A DNA stretch of 64,000 nucleotides, from positions 1 through 64,000 of IMG/VR virus record IMGVR_UViG_3300025127_000024; one strand, 5' to 3'. Shown piece by piece: positions 23,006 through 29,044 of this stretch (positions within the stretch are counted from its first letter, which is position 1; each line of letters begins with the position of its first letter). The notes under the pieces were generated by a model. It searched no databases, had not been told where the DNA came from, and saw nothing but the letters and a program-made list of their open reading frames with translations. The position numbers were made by a program, and so were the translations under genes. The DNA comes from a virus.

Positions 23006-23353
23006 ATTTTTTAAGTAGTAATTAAGCAAAAAGTTTAATCTAGCTAAACCTGACCAGATAAGCGCTCTTGACCAAGTGTCATGTTCTTCAGTAACTAGCC
23101 CATTACTTTTAAGAAATACATATTTAATCTTACGTTTATATTTAGGGTTTAGTTGCCATATTCTATCGCTACTGTCACATCTACGTACATAACCTGATTT
23201 ATAAGTCGCTAACATTTGACCTGTAGGCATTTTAAACTGTCTAGTGCCATTTTTGGCTTGTCTTTGTGTAGTTACTTCTTGAATACCATATTCTATTAGT
23301 AACATTCTTGCGTAAGCATTTTCTAATGCCTCTTGTTCTTGTCTCCAATTCAT
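22979..23353 (-). CDS. Small basic hypothetical protein
   Basis: A 124-residue protein (MNWRQEQEALENAYARMLLI; RQFKMPTGQMLATYKSGYVR; RIWQLNPKYKRKIKYVFLK). The beta-rich basic middle resembles small nucleic-acid-binding folds but is not assignable. It lies directly below the tRNA-like element at 23367-23466, and its 3' end carries promoter-like copy 2. Confidence 0.6.
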   Translation of the reverse strand: MNWRQEQEALENAYARMLLIEYGIQEVTTQRQAKNGTRQFKMPTGQMLATYKSGYVRRCDSSDRIWQLNPKYKRKIKYVFLKSNGLVTEEHDTWSRALIWSGLARLNFLLNYYLKNYKTNTNNN

Positions 23354-23366
23354 AATTTAAATTTAG

Positions 23367-23466
23367 TGGACGTGGCAGGAATCGAACCTGCGTTATTAAA
23401 ATTAGCTGGGTTGCTATTATAATTGAGTATACTCTCCCTTAATTTTAATCTAACCATTTCACGCCC
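23367..23466 (-). ncRNA. Atypical tRNA-like element with a long hairpin in place of normal D/anticodon arms
   Basis: GGGCGTG pairs with CACGTCC as a 7-bp acceptor (one G-U) with A as discriminator. The T-arm is canonical (GCAGG TTCGATT CCTGC). Between them lie AAATGGTTAG, where ATGGTTA is a D-loop-like piece, and a perfect 10-bp stem ATTAAAATTA/TAATTTTAAT. That stem encloses GGG/CCC and the palindrome GAGTATACTC. No 5-bp anticodon stem with a 7-nt loop could be placed. It begins at the stop codon of the zinc-ribbon gene and ends 14 nt before the next ATG. Options are an unusual tRNA, a tRNA with an insertion, or a tRNA mimic or processing signal. Confidence 0.55.
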
Positions 23467-23655
23467 TTATTTGCGCCTCCAAGATTTGTGAACTGCGGCT
23501 GATAGTTCTTGTGAAACTACCTGTACTTCAAGCACTTGCTTGTTAGCTATAATAGGAATATAGCTTACTTTTTTAGTTGAAGAACAACTGACACAAGTGT
23601 TATAACCTAGCTCGATACGAACTGGGTGTACTATTTTACCGCATTTACAAATCAT
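23467..23655 (-). CDS. Small zinc-ribbon protein
   Basis: A 62-residue protein with MICKCGKIVHPVRIELGYNT and CVSCSSTKKVSYIPI, that is C-x-C ... C-x2-C, a likely zinc ribbon. Similar short Cys4 proteins are frequent in phages and some bind RNA polymerase or DNA. It has its own promoter-like element 4 nt upstream (copy 3) and the tRNA-like element right after its stop. Confidence 0.7.
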   Translation of the reverse strand: MICKCGKIVHPVRIELGYNTCVSCSSTKKVSYIPIIANKQVLEVQVVSQELSAAVHKSWRRK

Positions 23656-23659
23656 AGTT

Positions 23660-23696
23660 TATTTTATTATCTTACTTTATTCGTATTAATTTTGTA
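23660..23696 (-). promoter_or_regulatory. 37-nt promoter-like element, copy 3
   Basis: A full match to TACAAA-N3-AATACGAA-N8-GATAATA-N-AATA. The element ends 4 nt before the ATG at 23655, in the shared start context ACTATG. Its upstream half lies in the 3' end of the 23686 gene. Confidence 0.75.
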
Positions 23697-23862
23697 ATAG
23701 CTTGTTTAAAGCAAGATTTATTACATATTCTTTCATGTCTTGATACTCATCGCCTTCAAGAGGTACATCAGATAACTGCCAATCGACACTATCTTCTATT
23801 ATTTCTTTTACATGATTAGCTATAGCTTCTGCATGTATGTCTAATTCTTTCATTTTGCTCAT
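23686..23862 (-). CDS. Small acidic hypothetical protein
   Basis: A 58-residue protein from ATG at 23862 (MSKMKELDIHAEAIANHVKE; DVPLEGDEYQDMKEYVINLA). Acidic, two-helix character. The ATG overlaps the upstream stop (ATGA), which shows translational coupling and supports it as a real gene. No family. Confidence 0.6.
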   Translation of the reverse strand: MSKMKELDIHAEAIANHVKEIIEDSVDWQLSDVPLEGDEYQDMKEYVINLALNKLLQN

Positions 23863-24110
23863 TGTTTTGCTATTAATTTTAATTGTTCTACTGAATATTT
23901 TTTACTTGTTTGTTGCCACATACGATTGTGAGTGAACTTACGTGCTTTGGTATAAGATTTTTTACCTGATATTCTTACTCGATTATATTCTGCATCAGTT
24001 AGTCCACTGCACACACCGTCGTGGGCGTGCTTACGTCTATGCTCCGCAGCTCGCAATTTTTTTGCCTGTTTTGCATAGAGGCATAATTCTTTCATGTTAG
24101 TAACTACCAT
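23859..24110 (-). CDS. Small very basic protein
   Basis: An 83-residue Lys/Arg/His-rich protein (KELCLYAKQAKKLRAAEHRR; DAEYNRVRISGKKSYTKARK). Probably nucleic-acid binding by charge. The start overlaps the 24104 gene by 7 nt and the stop overlaps the next start by 4 nt. Confidence 0.6.
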   Translation of the reverse strand: MVVTNMKELCLYAKQAKKLRAAEHRRKHAHDGVCSGLTDAEYNRVRISGKKSYTKARKFTHNRMWQQTSKKYSVEQLKLIAKQ

Positions 24111-24295
24111 GGTAACAATGTTTTTTCTATGTAAGTTAAACCTTTGTAGTTAAACCAGTGTGATTTACCGTATTGTTCTTTGTTTTCATTATAAATAAAG
24201 CCAAATGAGTTTGGTAGATCGCCTATTAAATAGCCTTGATAAGTAGTATTTGCTATTTTTATTGTATTTTTGGATAAGAATTTGATTTTTTGCAT
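24104..24295 (-). CDS. Small hypothetical protein behind promoter-like copy 4
   Basis: A 63-residue beta-rich protein (MQKIKFLSKNTIKIANTTYQ; SFGFIYNENKEQYGKSHWFN). The ATG lies 8 nt after promoter-like copy 4 in the ACTATG context. Function unknown; a candidate early gene. Confidence 0.6.
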   Translation of the reverse strand: MQKIKFLSKNTIKIANTTYQGYLIGDLPNSFGFIYNENKEQYGKSHWFNYKGLTYIEKTLLPW

Positions 24296-24303
24296 AGTTT
24301 TTT

Positions 24304-24340
24304 TATTTTATTATCTATAGTAATTCGTATTAAATTTGTA
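24304..24340 (-). promoter_or_regulatory. 37-nt promoter-like element, copy 4
   Basis: A full match to TACAAA-N3-AATACGAA-N8-GATAATA-N-AATA. It ends 8 nt before the ATG at 24295 and begins beside the stop codon of the 24341 gene. Confidence 0.75.
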
Positions 24341-24559
24341 TTATAAACATTTATGAGCGTTAGTTAGTGCATATTTAGCTAATGATTGACGAAATTCCCA
24401 CTCGCGCTTGCGATATTCGTAGTCAGTACACCATTTGTACATAGCTCTGCTATTAGTATTAGGATTGTAATTAGCTTCAAACTCATCTATTTGTTGAAGT
24501 TTTTTAGTGATTAAACCTTTAGCGTCTAATTCTTTGAATTTAGTATCTTTAAATTGCAT
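24341..24559 (-). CDS. Small hypothetical protein
   Basis: A 72-residue basic helical protein (MQFKDTKFKELDAKGLITKK; MYKWCTDYEYRKREWEFRQS). The ATG is in the ATACTATG context, 11 nt after the stop of the 24571 gene. Unknown function. Confidence 0.6.
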   Translation of the reverse strand: MQFKDTKFKELDAKGLITKKLQQIDEFEANYNPNTNSRAMYKWCTDYEYRKREWEFRQSLAKYALTNAHKCL

Positions 24560-24570
24560 AGTATTATATT

Positions 24571-24690
24571 TTAGTAGAAGTCATAGTATATTTCTCTAAC
24601 CTTAGACTTCTGTTCATCAGTTAGTTTAGTATAGTGCTTGTCAAATAGTCGCCAAGATATTTTTAGTAATGTATAAGAGTAATTGCACAT
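24571..24690 (-). CDS. 39-residue protein behind promoter-like copy 5
   Basis: From ATG at 24690: MCNYSYTLLKISWRLFDKHY then TKLTDEQKSKVREIYYDFY. The ATG is 5 nt after the promoter-like element and in the shared ACTATG context, which is the main support for expression. A C-terminal helix with an acidic/aromatic face is visible. Confidence 0.55.
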   Translation of the reverse strand: MCNYSYTLLKISWRLFDKHYTKLTDEQKSKVREIYYDFY

Positions 24691-24692
24691 AG

Positions 24693-24839
24693 TTATATTA
24701 TATTATCTATTTCTTTTCGTATTGTCTTTGTAATTGGCTTCTCATAGTTTTCATCTGTGAGCGTACCGAAGAGTAACTCGTCAAAATATTCTTCACGAGC
24801 TACAAATCTTTGTTGTAATTTAGAATAATAACTTCTCAT
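24693..24839 (-). CDS. 48-residue hypothetical protein
   Basis: From ATG at 24839: MRSYYSKLQQRFVAREEYFD, ending KTIRKEIDNII. Its 3' end encodes promoter-like copy 5, and its start overlaps the upstream membrane-protein stop (TAATG). Unknown function. Confidence 0.5.
   Translation of the reverse strand: MRSYYSKLQQRFVAREEYFDELLFGTLTDENYEKPITKTIRKEIDNII
24696..24732 (-). promoter_or_regulatory. 37-nt promoter-like element, copy 5
   Basis: A full match to TACAAA-N3-AATACGAA-N8-GATAATA-N-AATA, nested in the last codons of the 24693 gene and ending 5 nt before the ATG at 24690. Confidence 0.75.
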
Positions 24840-25012
24840 TATCCTAATATTCCGAATGAAGTGTTATCATTGATTACTATTTCGCCTGTTATCCAGAAGA
24901 ATATAAATGATAGTATTCCACCGATTGCTAAAGTTGCTAGTCCTGTTATGAATGTATACAAAGCGATATTGCCTATTTTGTATAATACATAGTGTATAAA
25001 TTTTCTGTTCAT
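24839..25012 (-). CDS. Small membrane protein
   Basis: A 57-residue protein from ATG at 25012 with one or two membrane segments at residues 14-42 (NIALYTFITGLATLAIGGIL; SFIFFWITG). ATACTATG start context. It lies between the tRNA-like element at 25033-25073 and the 24693 gene. It could be an early membrane-acting or superinfection-exclusion peptide; no family. Confidence 0.55.
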   Translation of the reverse strand: MNRKFIHYVLYKIGNIALYTFITGLATLAIGGILSFIFFWITGEIVINDNTSFGILG

Positions 25013-25032
25013 AGTATAATTTTAAGTATTAG

Positions 25033-25073
25033 TAGACATGGTGAGAATCGAACTCACATTAACCATTATGTCT
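25033..25073 (-). ncRNA. Truncated tRNA-like minihelix (acceptor plus T-arm)
   Basis: AGACATA can pair with CATGTCT over 6 of 7 bases, with A as discriminator. The T-arm is perfect (GTGAG TTCGATT CTCAC). Only nine bases, ATGGTTAAT, lie between the 5' acceptor strand and the T-arm, so no anticodon arm fits. ATGGTTA is also found in the element at 23367-23466. It may be a decayed tRNA or a deliberate tRNA mimic. It sits in the spacer between the 25094 and 24839 genes. Confidence 0.5.
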
Positions 25074-25093
25074 GATTTGTAAAGAAGTAGTTA

Positions 25094-25324
25094 TTATACT
25101 ACCTCTTTATCTCTTACTAGAGTAGGAACTGAAGTGCTAGAAGTGTAGCTACCATATTTGATAAAGCAAGGCATAGTAGTTAACTTATCTTTCATAATTT
25201 CCCACACTTTATCATGATTGTAAGTGAAAGTTTTACCTGATTTGAATTCTACATTTACAGTAGTATCTTTACCGATTAGAGATTTTCTGATTACAAATCT
25301 TTTAGAAGTGATTGAATTTTGCAT
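25094..25324 (-). CDS. Small basic hypothetical early protein
   Basis: A 76-residue protein (MQNSITSKRFVIRKSLIGKD; VNVEFKSGKTFTYNHDKVWE). The beta-rich start suggests a small barrel. The ATG is in the ACTATG context, 29 nt after promoter-like copy 6. No family recognised. Confidence 0.6.
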   Translation of the reverse strand: MQNSITSKRFVIRKSLIGKDTTVNVEFKSGKTFTYNHDKVWEIMKDKLTTMPCFIKYGSYTSSTSVPTLVRDKEVV

Positions 25325-25353
25325 AGTGTTAAATTTAGTTATTAATTATTATT

Positions 25354-25390
25354 TATTATATTATCTATTGTAAGTCGTATTTAGTTTGTA
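25354..25390 (-). promoter_or_regulatory. 37-nt promoter-like element, copy 6
   Basis: Matches the consensus with one change (AATACGAC for AATACGAA). It overlaps the 3' end of the 33-residue frame at 25361-25462. Confidence 0.7.
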
Positions 25391-25462
25391 TTTGAGTGTA
25401 TATTTGTTTACTTGTTTATATTTATTAAATAGTATTCCAACTTGTCTCAAAGTGTTTAACAT
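25361..25462 (-). CDS. Possible 33-residue leader protein
   Basis: ATG at 25462 reads MLNTLRQVGILFNKYKQVNK then YTLKYKLNTTYNR and ends inside promoter-like copy 6. Copy 7 lies 19 nt upstream. It has the same promoter-gene-promoter nesting as its neighbours but is very short and basic. It would be the first gene of the minus block. Confidence 0.35.
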   Translation of the reverse strand: MLNTLRQVGILFNKYKQVNKYTLKYKLNTTYNR

Positions 25463-25481
25463 TAGTTATTTAATTACTTAC

Positions 25482-25518
25482 ATTATTATTATCTAATTAA
25501 CTTCGTATTGATATTGTA
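25482..25518 (-). promoter_or_regulatory. 37-nt promoter-like element, copy 7
   Basis: TACAAT-N3-AATACGAA-N8-GATAATA is kept with the same spacing and one change in the first block; the final AATA is not conserved. It is the most upstream copy and borders the non-coding control region. Confidence 0.65.
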
Positions 25519-25876
25519 TTTAGTTAATACAGAATGAATACGATGAGACGAGGATAATAGGTAGTAAGCAGATAGCTGCTGCGCTCCCCAGAAAAAACAT
25601 AAAAGGTGGGGGATATACTATACATGACGCGCTCATATATACGTAGAAATCCCTGAAAAAAAGGGGGACCCGGCGATTTGAAACGCGTTTTGGTTTTGGA
25701 AAAAATAGGGAGGGAGAGGGGGCAACCCCAACACTCTAGATACGTAATGTTTTTTTAAAATATGACAATAGCCTATAAGGTTATATAAATAAGAGGCTTT
25801 TGTCACTAATGTAAATTTTCACTTTTATCTGTGAGTATATATAGTATAGAGAAGTAGTAAACAAGAAATAATAAAA
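25519..25876. other. Non-coding control region between divergent blocks
   Basis: About 360 bases without a credible gene separate the minus (early/middle) and plus (late) blocks. Between 25640 and 25735 it is much richer in G than its surroundings, with G and A runs (AAAAAAAGGGGG, GGGAGGGAGAGGGGG). It also holds a GGGG-GCAA-CCCC hairpin with a GNRA loop around 25713-25724. An AT-rich stretch follows with TATATATAG near 25838, about 40 nt before the first late ATG. A replication origin, packaging signal or transcription switch would fit; none is proven. No ribosome-binding sequence precedes the ATG at 25877. Confidence 0.55.
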
Positions 25877-26467
25877 ATGAGTATAATCTATAATTATCCA
25901 CAAGTAACGCCTCAAGGCAGTGATCTTTTAGTAGGTACACAAGTCTATGACGAGAACAATCAACCTATTAAAGGAAATCCTACTAGGAATTTTACTGTTA
26001 GTGGTGTAGGTAATTTTGTAAATCAGACTTATGAATTATATAAAGTTCCTAAGCAAAAAGTGTTTACAATGACCAATGCTATGGTAAAAGCAGGCTCTAA
26101 TGTAGCCACCACAATGGTTGCAGCACCTGGGGCTGACAAGGTTATTATACCCTTAGAGTTCTCAGCAGTAGTTGTTCAGGGCAGTGATACAAGCGGTATA
26201 AGTGGTACTCCAGTACTTGAAGCAATATTTCCAGGATCTCAAGTAAAAGTAGTAGGTGCTATACCTTTAGACGCTTTTCAAGGAAGTGCTAATTCAAAAA
26301 GAGTATACACTAGAGGTATACCAGCTGTTGGATCTGTGATATGGAAAAATACACCATGGCAGATTAGACCGGTTTCTGATTTTAGCGCTGCTGGATTCAA
26401 CGGAGAAGTTAAGTTGCTTTTACAATACCAAATATTTGATGTTTCTACTTACCAATTTGTAAACTAA
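25877..26467 (+). CDS. Virion-associated protein sharing modules with tail-fibre proteins
   Basis: A 196-residue protein starting MSIIYNYPQVTPQGSDLLVG, close to MPIISNYPYDTNVQDNDAWI of the 34811 product. Later TTMVAAPGADKVIIPLEF parallels TTLIAAPGANSIILPYEI near the C-terminus of the 863-residue fibre protein at 37806. A beta-rich structural role, perhaps head- or tail-fibre related, follows from these shared modules. It is the first gene of the late plus-strand block, which suggests high expression. Confidence 0.65.
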   Translation: MSIIYNYPQVTPQGSDLLVGTQVYDENNQPIKGNPTRNFTVSGVGNFVNQTYELYKVPKQKVFTMTNAMVKAGSNVATTMVAAPGADKVIIPLEFSAVVVQGSDTSGISGTPVLEAIFPGSQVKVVGAIPLDAFQGSANSKRVYTRGIPAVGSVIWKNTPWQIRPVSDFSAAGFNGEVKLLLQYQIFDVSTYQFVN

Positions 26468-26491
26468 GTTTAACCTTAAAAACCAAAACCA

Positions 26492-26782
26492 ATGACGTTT
26501 TACTACCAGACTAGTTCGTGGAGTAGTCAACCACAAGTAACCGATAAAACCAAAGCAATTTGGGAACACATCGTCAAAAAGAAAAACTGGCGAATTGTTC
26601 AATTACCAAACGGTTTTTATCAAACTGAATACCTAGATCCAGATAAAGAAGATACATGGATCGACGTAACGAGACGCGAAACTATGGAAGGAGCTGAATC
26701 AGCAATAGATGCTTCCATAAACCACTATGAGAAAAAATTAGCTCATGTTCGCGGACCACAAGTCGTTAAGACCTTTAAATAA
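26492..26782 (+). CDS. Conserved small phage protein of unknown function
   Basis: A 96-residue protein with IWEHIVKKKNWRIVQLPNGF and YQTEYLDPDKEDTWIDVTRR, then a helical C-terminus (ESAIDASINHYEKKLAHVRG). I recall the NWRIVQLPNGFYQTEY block from marine phages without a function. It lies between a virion-like gene and groEL. Confidence 0.65.
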   Translation: MTFYYQTSSWSSQPQVTDKTKAIWEHIVKKKNWRIVQLPNGFYQTEYLDPDKEDTWIDVTRRETMEGAESAIDASINHYEKKLAHVRGPQVVKTFK

Positions 26783-26786
26783 AATT

Positions 26787-26808
26787 ATATAAATCAAATT
26801 AAATTAAA
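26787..26808 (+). repeat. 22-nt AT-rich leader repeat, copy 1
   Basis: These 22 bases directly before the groEL ATG are identical to 40445-40466, directly before the ATG of the gene that opens the packaging cluster. Both end at or within two bases of the start codon. A shared 5' leader or translation enhancer is the simplest reading. Confidence 0.6.
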
Positions 26809-26810
26809 TC

Positions 26811-28352
26811 ATGTCAGACGCAATAGTCAAACATCTTAACTTTGGTGATGAAGCCAGAGATAAGGTATTTAAAGGAATCGATAAACTCACAAACGCTGTC
26901 AGCTCTACATTAGGAGCTGGCGGTAAGTGTGTGATGTTAGAAGATGCTAGTGGGAAACCACAAATAACAAAGGACGGTGTTACAGTTGCTAACACTATTA
27001 CTTTATTGGATCCAGTAGAAAATATGGGTGCTACACTGCTAAAAGAAGCAGCGCGACAAACTGTTAAAGAAGCTGGTGATGGAACCACTACGGCTACAGT
27101 GCTCGCCCACTCAATTCTAACTGGCACAATAAAAAAAGACATAAATTCTAGAGAATTAAAACAAGGTATAAGTAGTTGTGTTGAAAAAGTTATAGAATAT
27201 TTAGAAAAAAATTCTGTAAAAGTAGACGGTGATATGTTAAATCAAGTAGCTACTATATCTGCTAACAATGATACTGAGCTCGGTGAAATAATAGCATCGG
27301 CATTTAAAGAAGTAGGACCAAAAGGTGTAGTTAGCATGGAAACATCTAGAGATGAAAAAACTACATACGAAATAGTAGATGGAGCTGTGTTAAACAAAGG
27401 ATTAAAAAATTATCACTTTGTAACAAATCAAGAAAAACACACTGCAGAATTAAAAAACCCTTTAATACTATTAGTAGAAAATAAAATAGAGCATGCTAGA
27501 AAAATACAAAGTGTTTTAGAGTATGTAATAAAAAATAAAAGATCCTTACTTATTGTTGCTGAGTGCGACTTAACAGTTTCATCAATGCTAGCAATGAATA
27601 AGATAAAAGGTAATATAAAAGTTAATATTGTAGATTCTCCAGATTATGGTATTAATAGAAAGCAGATACTGCAAGATTTAGCCGCGATAACAGGCGCTAA
27701 AGTTATAAATGAAGATTTAGGTGATGATATTGATTTAATACAACCTGATTATTTAGGCGAAGCAAGTAAATGTATTACTAACTCAGATGAAACTATAATA
27801 CAAGTAGATGAAGTATCTGAAGAAGTAAAAAAATTAATTGAATCAGTAGAAAATCAACTCAAAGAAGCTACTACTCCTGGAAAAATAATACAGTTAGAAA
27901 AAAGACTAGCTTTATTAAATGGTAAAGTAGGTATTATAAAAGTAGGAGCAAACTCTGAAGTAGAGTTAAAAGAAAAAAGTGATAGAGTAGAAGATGCTAT
28001 ATGTGCTACTAAAGCCGCAATAAAAGAAGGAATACTACCAGGCGGTGGTATAGCTTTGTTAAACGCTGCGCAAAAAGTAAAAGCTAATTCTGAAAGTCAA
28101 CAAGTTTTATTAGATGCTATAAAAGCTCCGTTTAAAACAATACTAGCTAACGCTGGTATAGATTATACAGAGCCTAATAAAATTGGCGAAGGATTAGATG
28201 TAGTTACAGGAAATATGGTAAATATGATTCAACATGGTATTATAGACCCTTTGTTGGTGACAAAAAGCGCTTTAAAAAATGCGGCTTCTGTAGCAACTAC
28301 TATACTGTCAACAGATTGTGTAATTAATAATGTAAGACATGAAAGCAATTAA
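26811..28352 (+). CDS. groEL: Phage-encoded chaperonin GroEL (Hsp60)
   Basis: The 513-residue protein aligns through all three domains. The N-terminal equatorial part has TLGAGGKCVMLED, ITKDGVTVA and the nucleotide loop GDGTTTATVLA (89-99). The apical domain has YHFVTNQEKHTAELKNPLIL, and the C-terminal equatorial part has DRVEDAICATKAAIKEGILP followed by GGGIALLNA. Asp in KDG and RVED match ATPase-site residues. It is about 35 residues shorter than E. coli GroEL and lacks the Gly-Gly-Met tail; it ends NNVRHESN. Its stop lies inside groES (14-nt overlap). It probably folds phage proteins such as capsid or fibre subunits. Confidence 0.95.
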   Translation: MSDAIVKHLNFGDEARDKVFKGIDKLTNAVSSTLGAGGKCVMLEDASGKPQITKDGVTVANTITLLDPVENMGATLLKEAARQTVKEAGDGTTTATVLAHSILTGTIKKDINSRELKQGISSCVEKVIEYLEKNSVKVDGDMLNQVATISANNDTELGEIIASAFKEVGPKGVVSMETSRDEKTTYEIVDGAVLNKGLKNYHFVTNQEKHTAELKNPLILLVENKIEHARKIQSVLEYVIKNKRSLLIVAECDLTVSSMLAMNKIKGNIKVNIVDSPDYGINRKQILQDLAAITGAKVINEDLGDDIDLIQPDYLGEASKCITNSDETIIQVDEVSEEVKKLIESVENQLKEATTPGKIIQLEKRLALLNGKVGIIKVGANSEVELKEKSDRVEDAICATKAAIKEGILPGGGIALLNAAQKVKANSESQQVLLDAIKAPFKTILANAGIDYTEPNKIGEGLDVVTGNMVNMIQHGIIDPLLVTKSALKNAASVATTILSTDCVINNVRHESN

Positions 28353-28599
28353 TAAATACATAATCATAGAACCTGAAAAAGAATCAGCTGTTGAAACAAA
28401 AGGTGGTTTGATACTAGGTGAAAAACATCGGGACGATATTAGATATAGAAAAGCTTTAGTAAAAACTATTGGTACTAAAGTTGAAGGTGTTAAAGATGGT
28501 GATACTATATACTATGATAGGCACGCTGGGTTTGACATGGAGATAAATAAAGAAATATATAAAGTAATAAAAGAGTTCGACATTGTCGTTGTTTTATGA
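28339..28599 (+). CDS. groES: Co-chaperonin GroES
   Basis: An 86-residue GroES-fold protein. It starts MKAINKYIIIEPEKESAVET, continues with the mobile loop TKGGLILGEKHRDD, and then KALVKTIGTKVEGVKDGDTI and YDRHAGFDMEINKE, matching the barrel strands and the conserved V-K-x-G-D turn. The mobile loop holds the hydrophobic LIL triplet that would bind GroEL. It follows groEL, the opposite of the usual bacterial groES-groEL order, and overlaps both neighbours, so all three genes are translated together. Confidence 0.92.
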   Translation: MKAINKYIIIEPEKESAVETKGGLILGEKHRDDIRYRKALVKTIGTKVEGVKDGDTIYYDRHAGFDMEINKEIYKVIKEFDIVVVL

Positions 28600-29042
28600 A
28601 AAAGCTAGAAGCAAGAGATCTTAAAGATTTAAACTTGTTAAAACATTACCGTATAGTACGCAAATGGGCTTGTAAAAACAACGGCTTAACTGATGCTGAT
28701 TTAGAATTACTTATTTATTTAGACTGTATAGATTTATTTACAAAAAAAGATTTTGAAAACGGTACCTATGCTTATAGCTGGGATAATAGACGTTGGAATA
28801 AACTTTTAAAAAATGACTGGGTAAAAGTTTGGAGAAATAGAAACAGAACAACCCAGTTATATAATATATATACAGTTACGTTTAAAGGTAAAACATTAAT
28901 AAATAGAATATATAGAATATTACTAGGTGAAGATGATATACCTACTAGCGAACGTAGAAATAAAATAATGAAAGGTAAAGGCTATATGAATAAAGTAATG
29001 AGCGAAGCAATATACCTTGTTAATAGAGATAAAAATAGATAA
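28596..29042 (+). CDS. Winged-helix-like small protein cotranslated with groES
   Basis: A 148-residue protein starting by ATGA overlap with groES. DLNLLKHYRIVRKWACKNNG and LTDADLELLIYLDCIDLFTK resemble MarR-type helices, and the later LYNIYTVTFKGKTLINRIYR looks like the wing and dimer helix. It is basic overall. It may regulate late genes or be a conserved phage structural factor. The fold is guessed from the helix pattern. Confidence 0.6.
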   Translation: MKKLEARDLKDLNLLKHYRIVRKWACKNNGLTDADLELLIYLDCIDLFTKKDFENGTYAYSWDNRRWNKLLKNDWVKVWRNRNRTTQLYNIYTVTFKGKTLINRIYRILLGEDDIPTSERRNKIMKGKGYMNKVMSEAIYLVNRDKNR

Positions 29043-29044
29043 TT

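Noticed and set aside
23367-23466. A normal tRNA with a long variable arm
   Set aside because: A TAGC/GCTA stem could mimic a variable arm, but no 5-bp anticodon stem with a 7-nt loop, or proper D-stem, could be placed.
21017-25518. Reading the seven repeats on the plus strand as Bacteroidota TAnnTTTG promoters
   Set aside because: Several copies contain a TAnnTTTG-like piece on the plus strand, but no -33 TTTG is at the right distance, all genes there are on the minus strand, and the conserved blocks fit minus-strand promoters.
25600-25760. A hidden gene in the GC-rich control region
   Set aside because: All frames are broken by stops within a few tens of codons and no coding pattern is visible.
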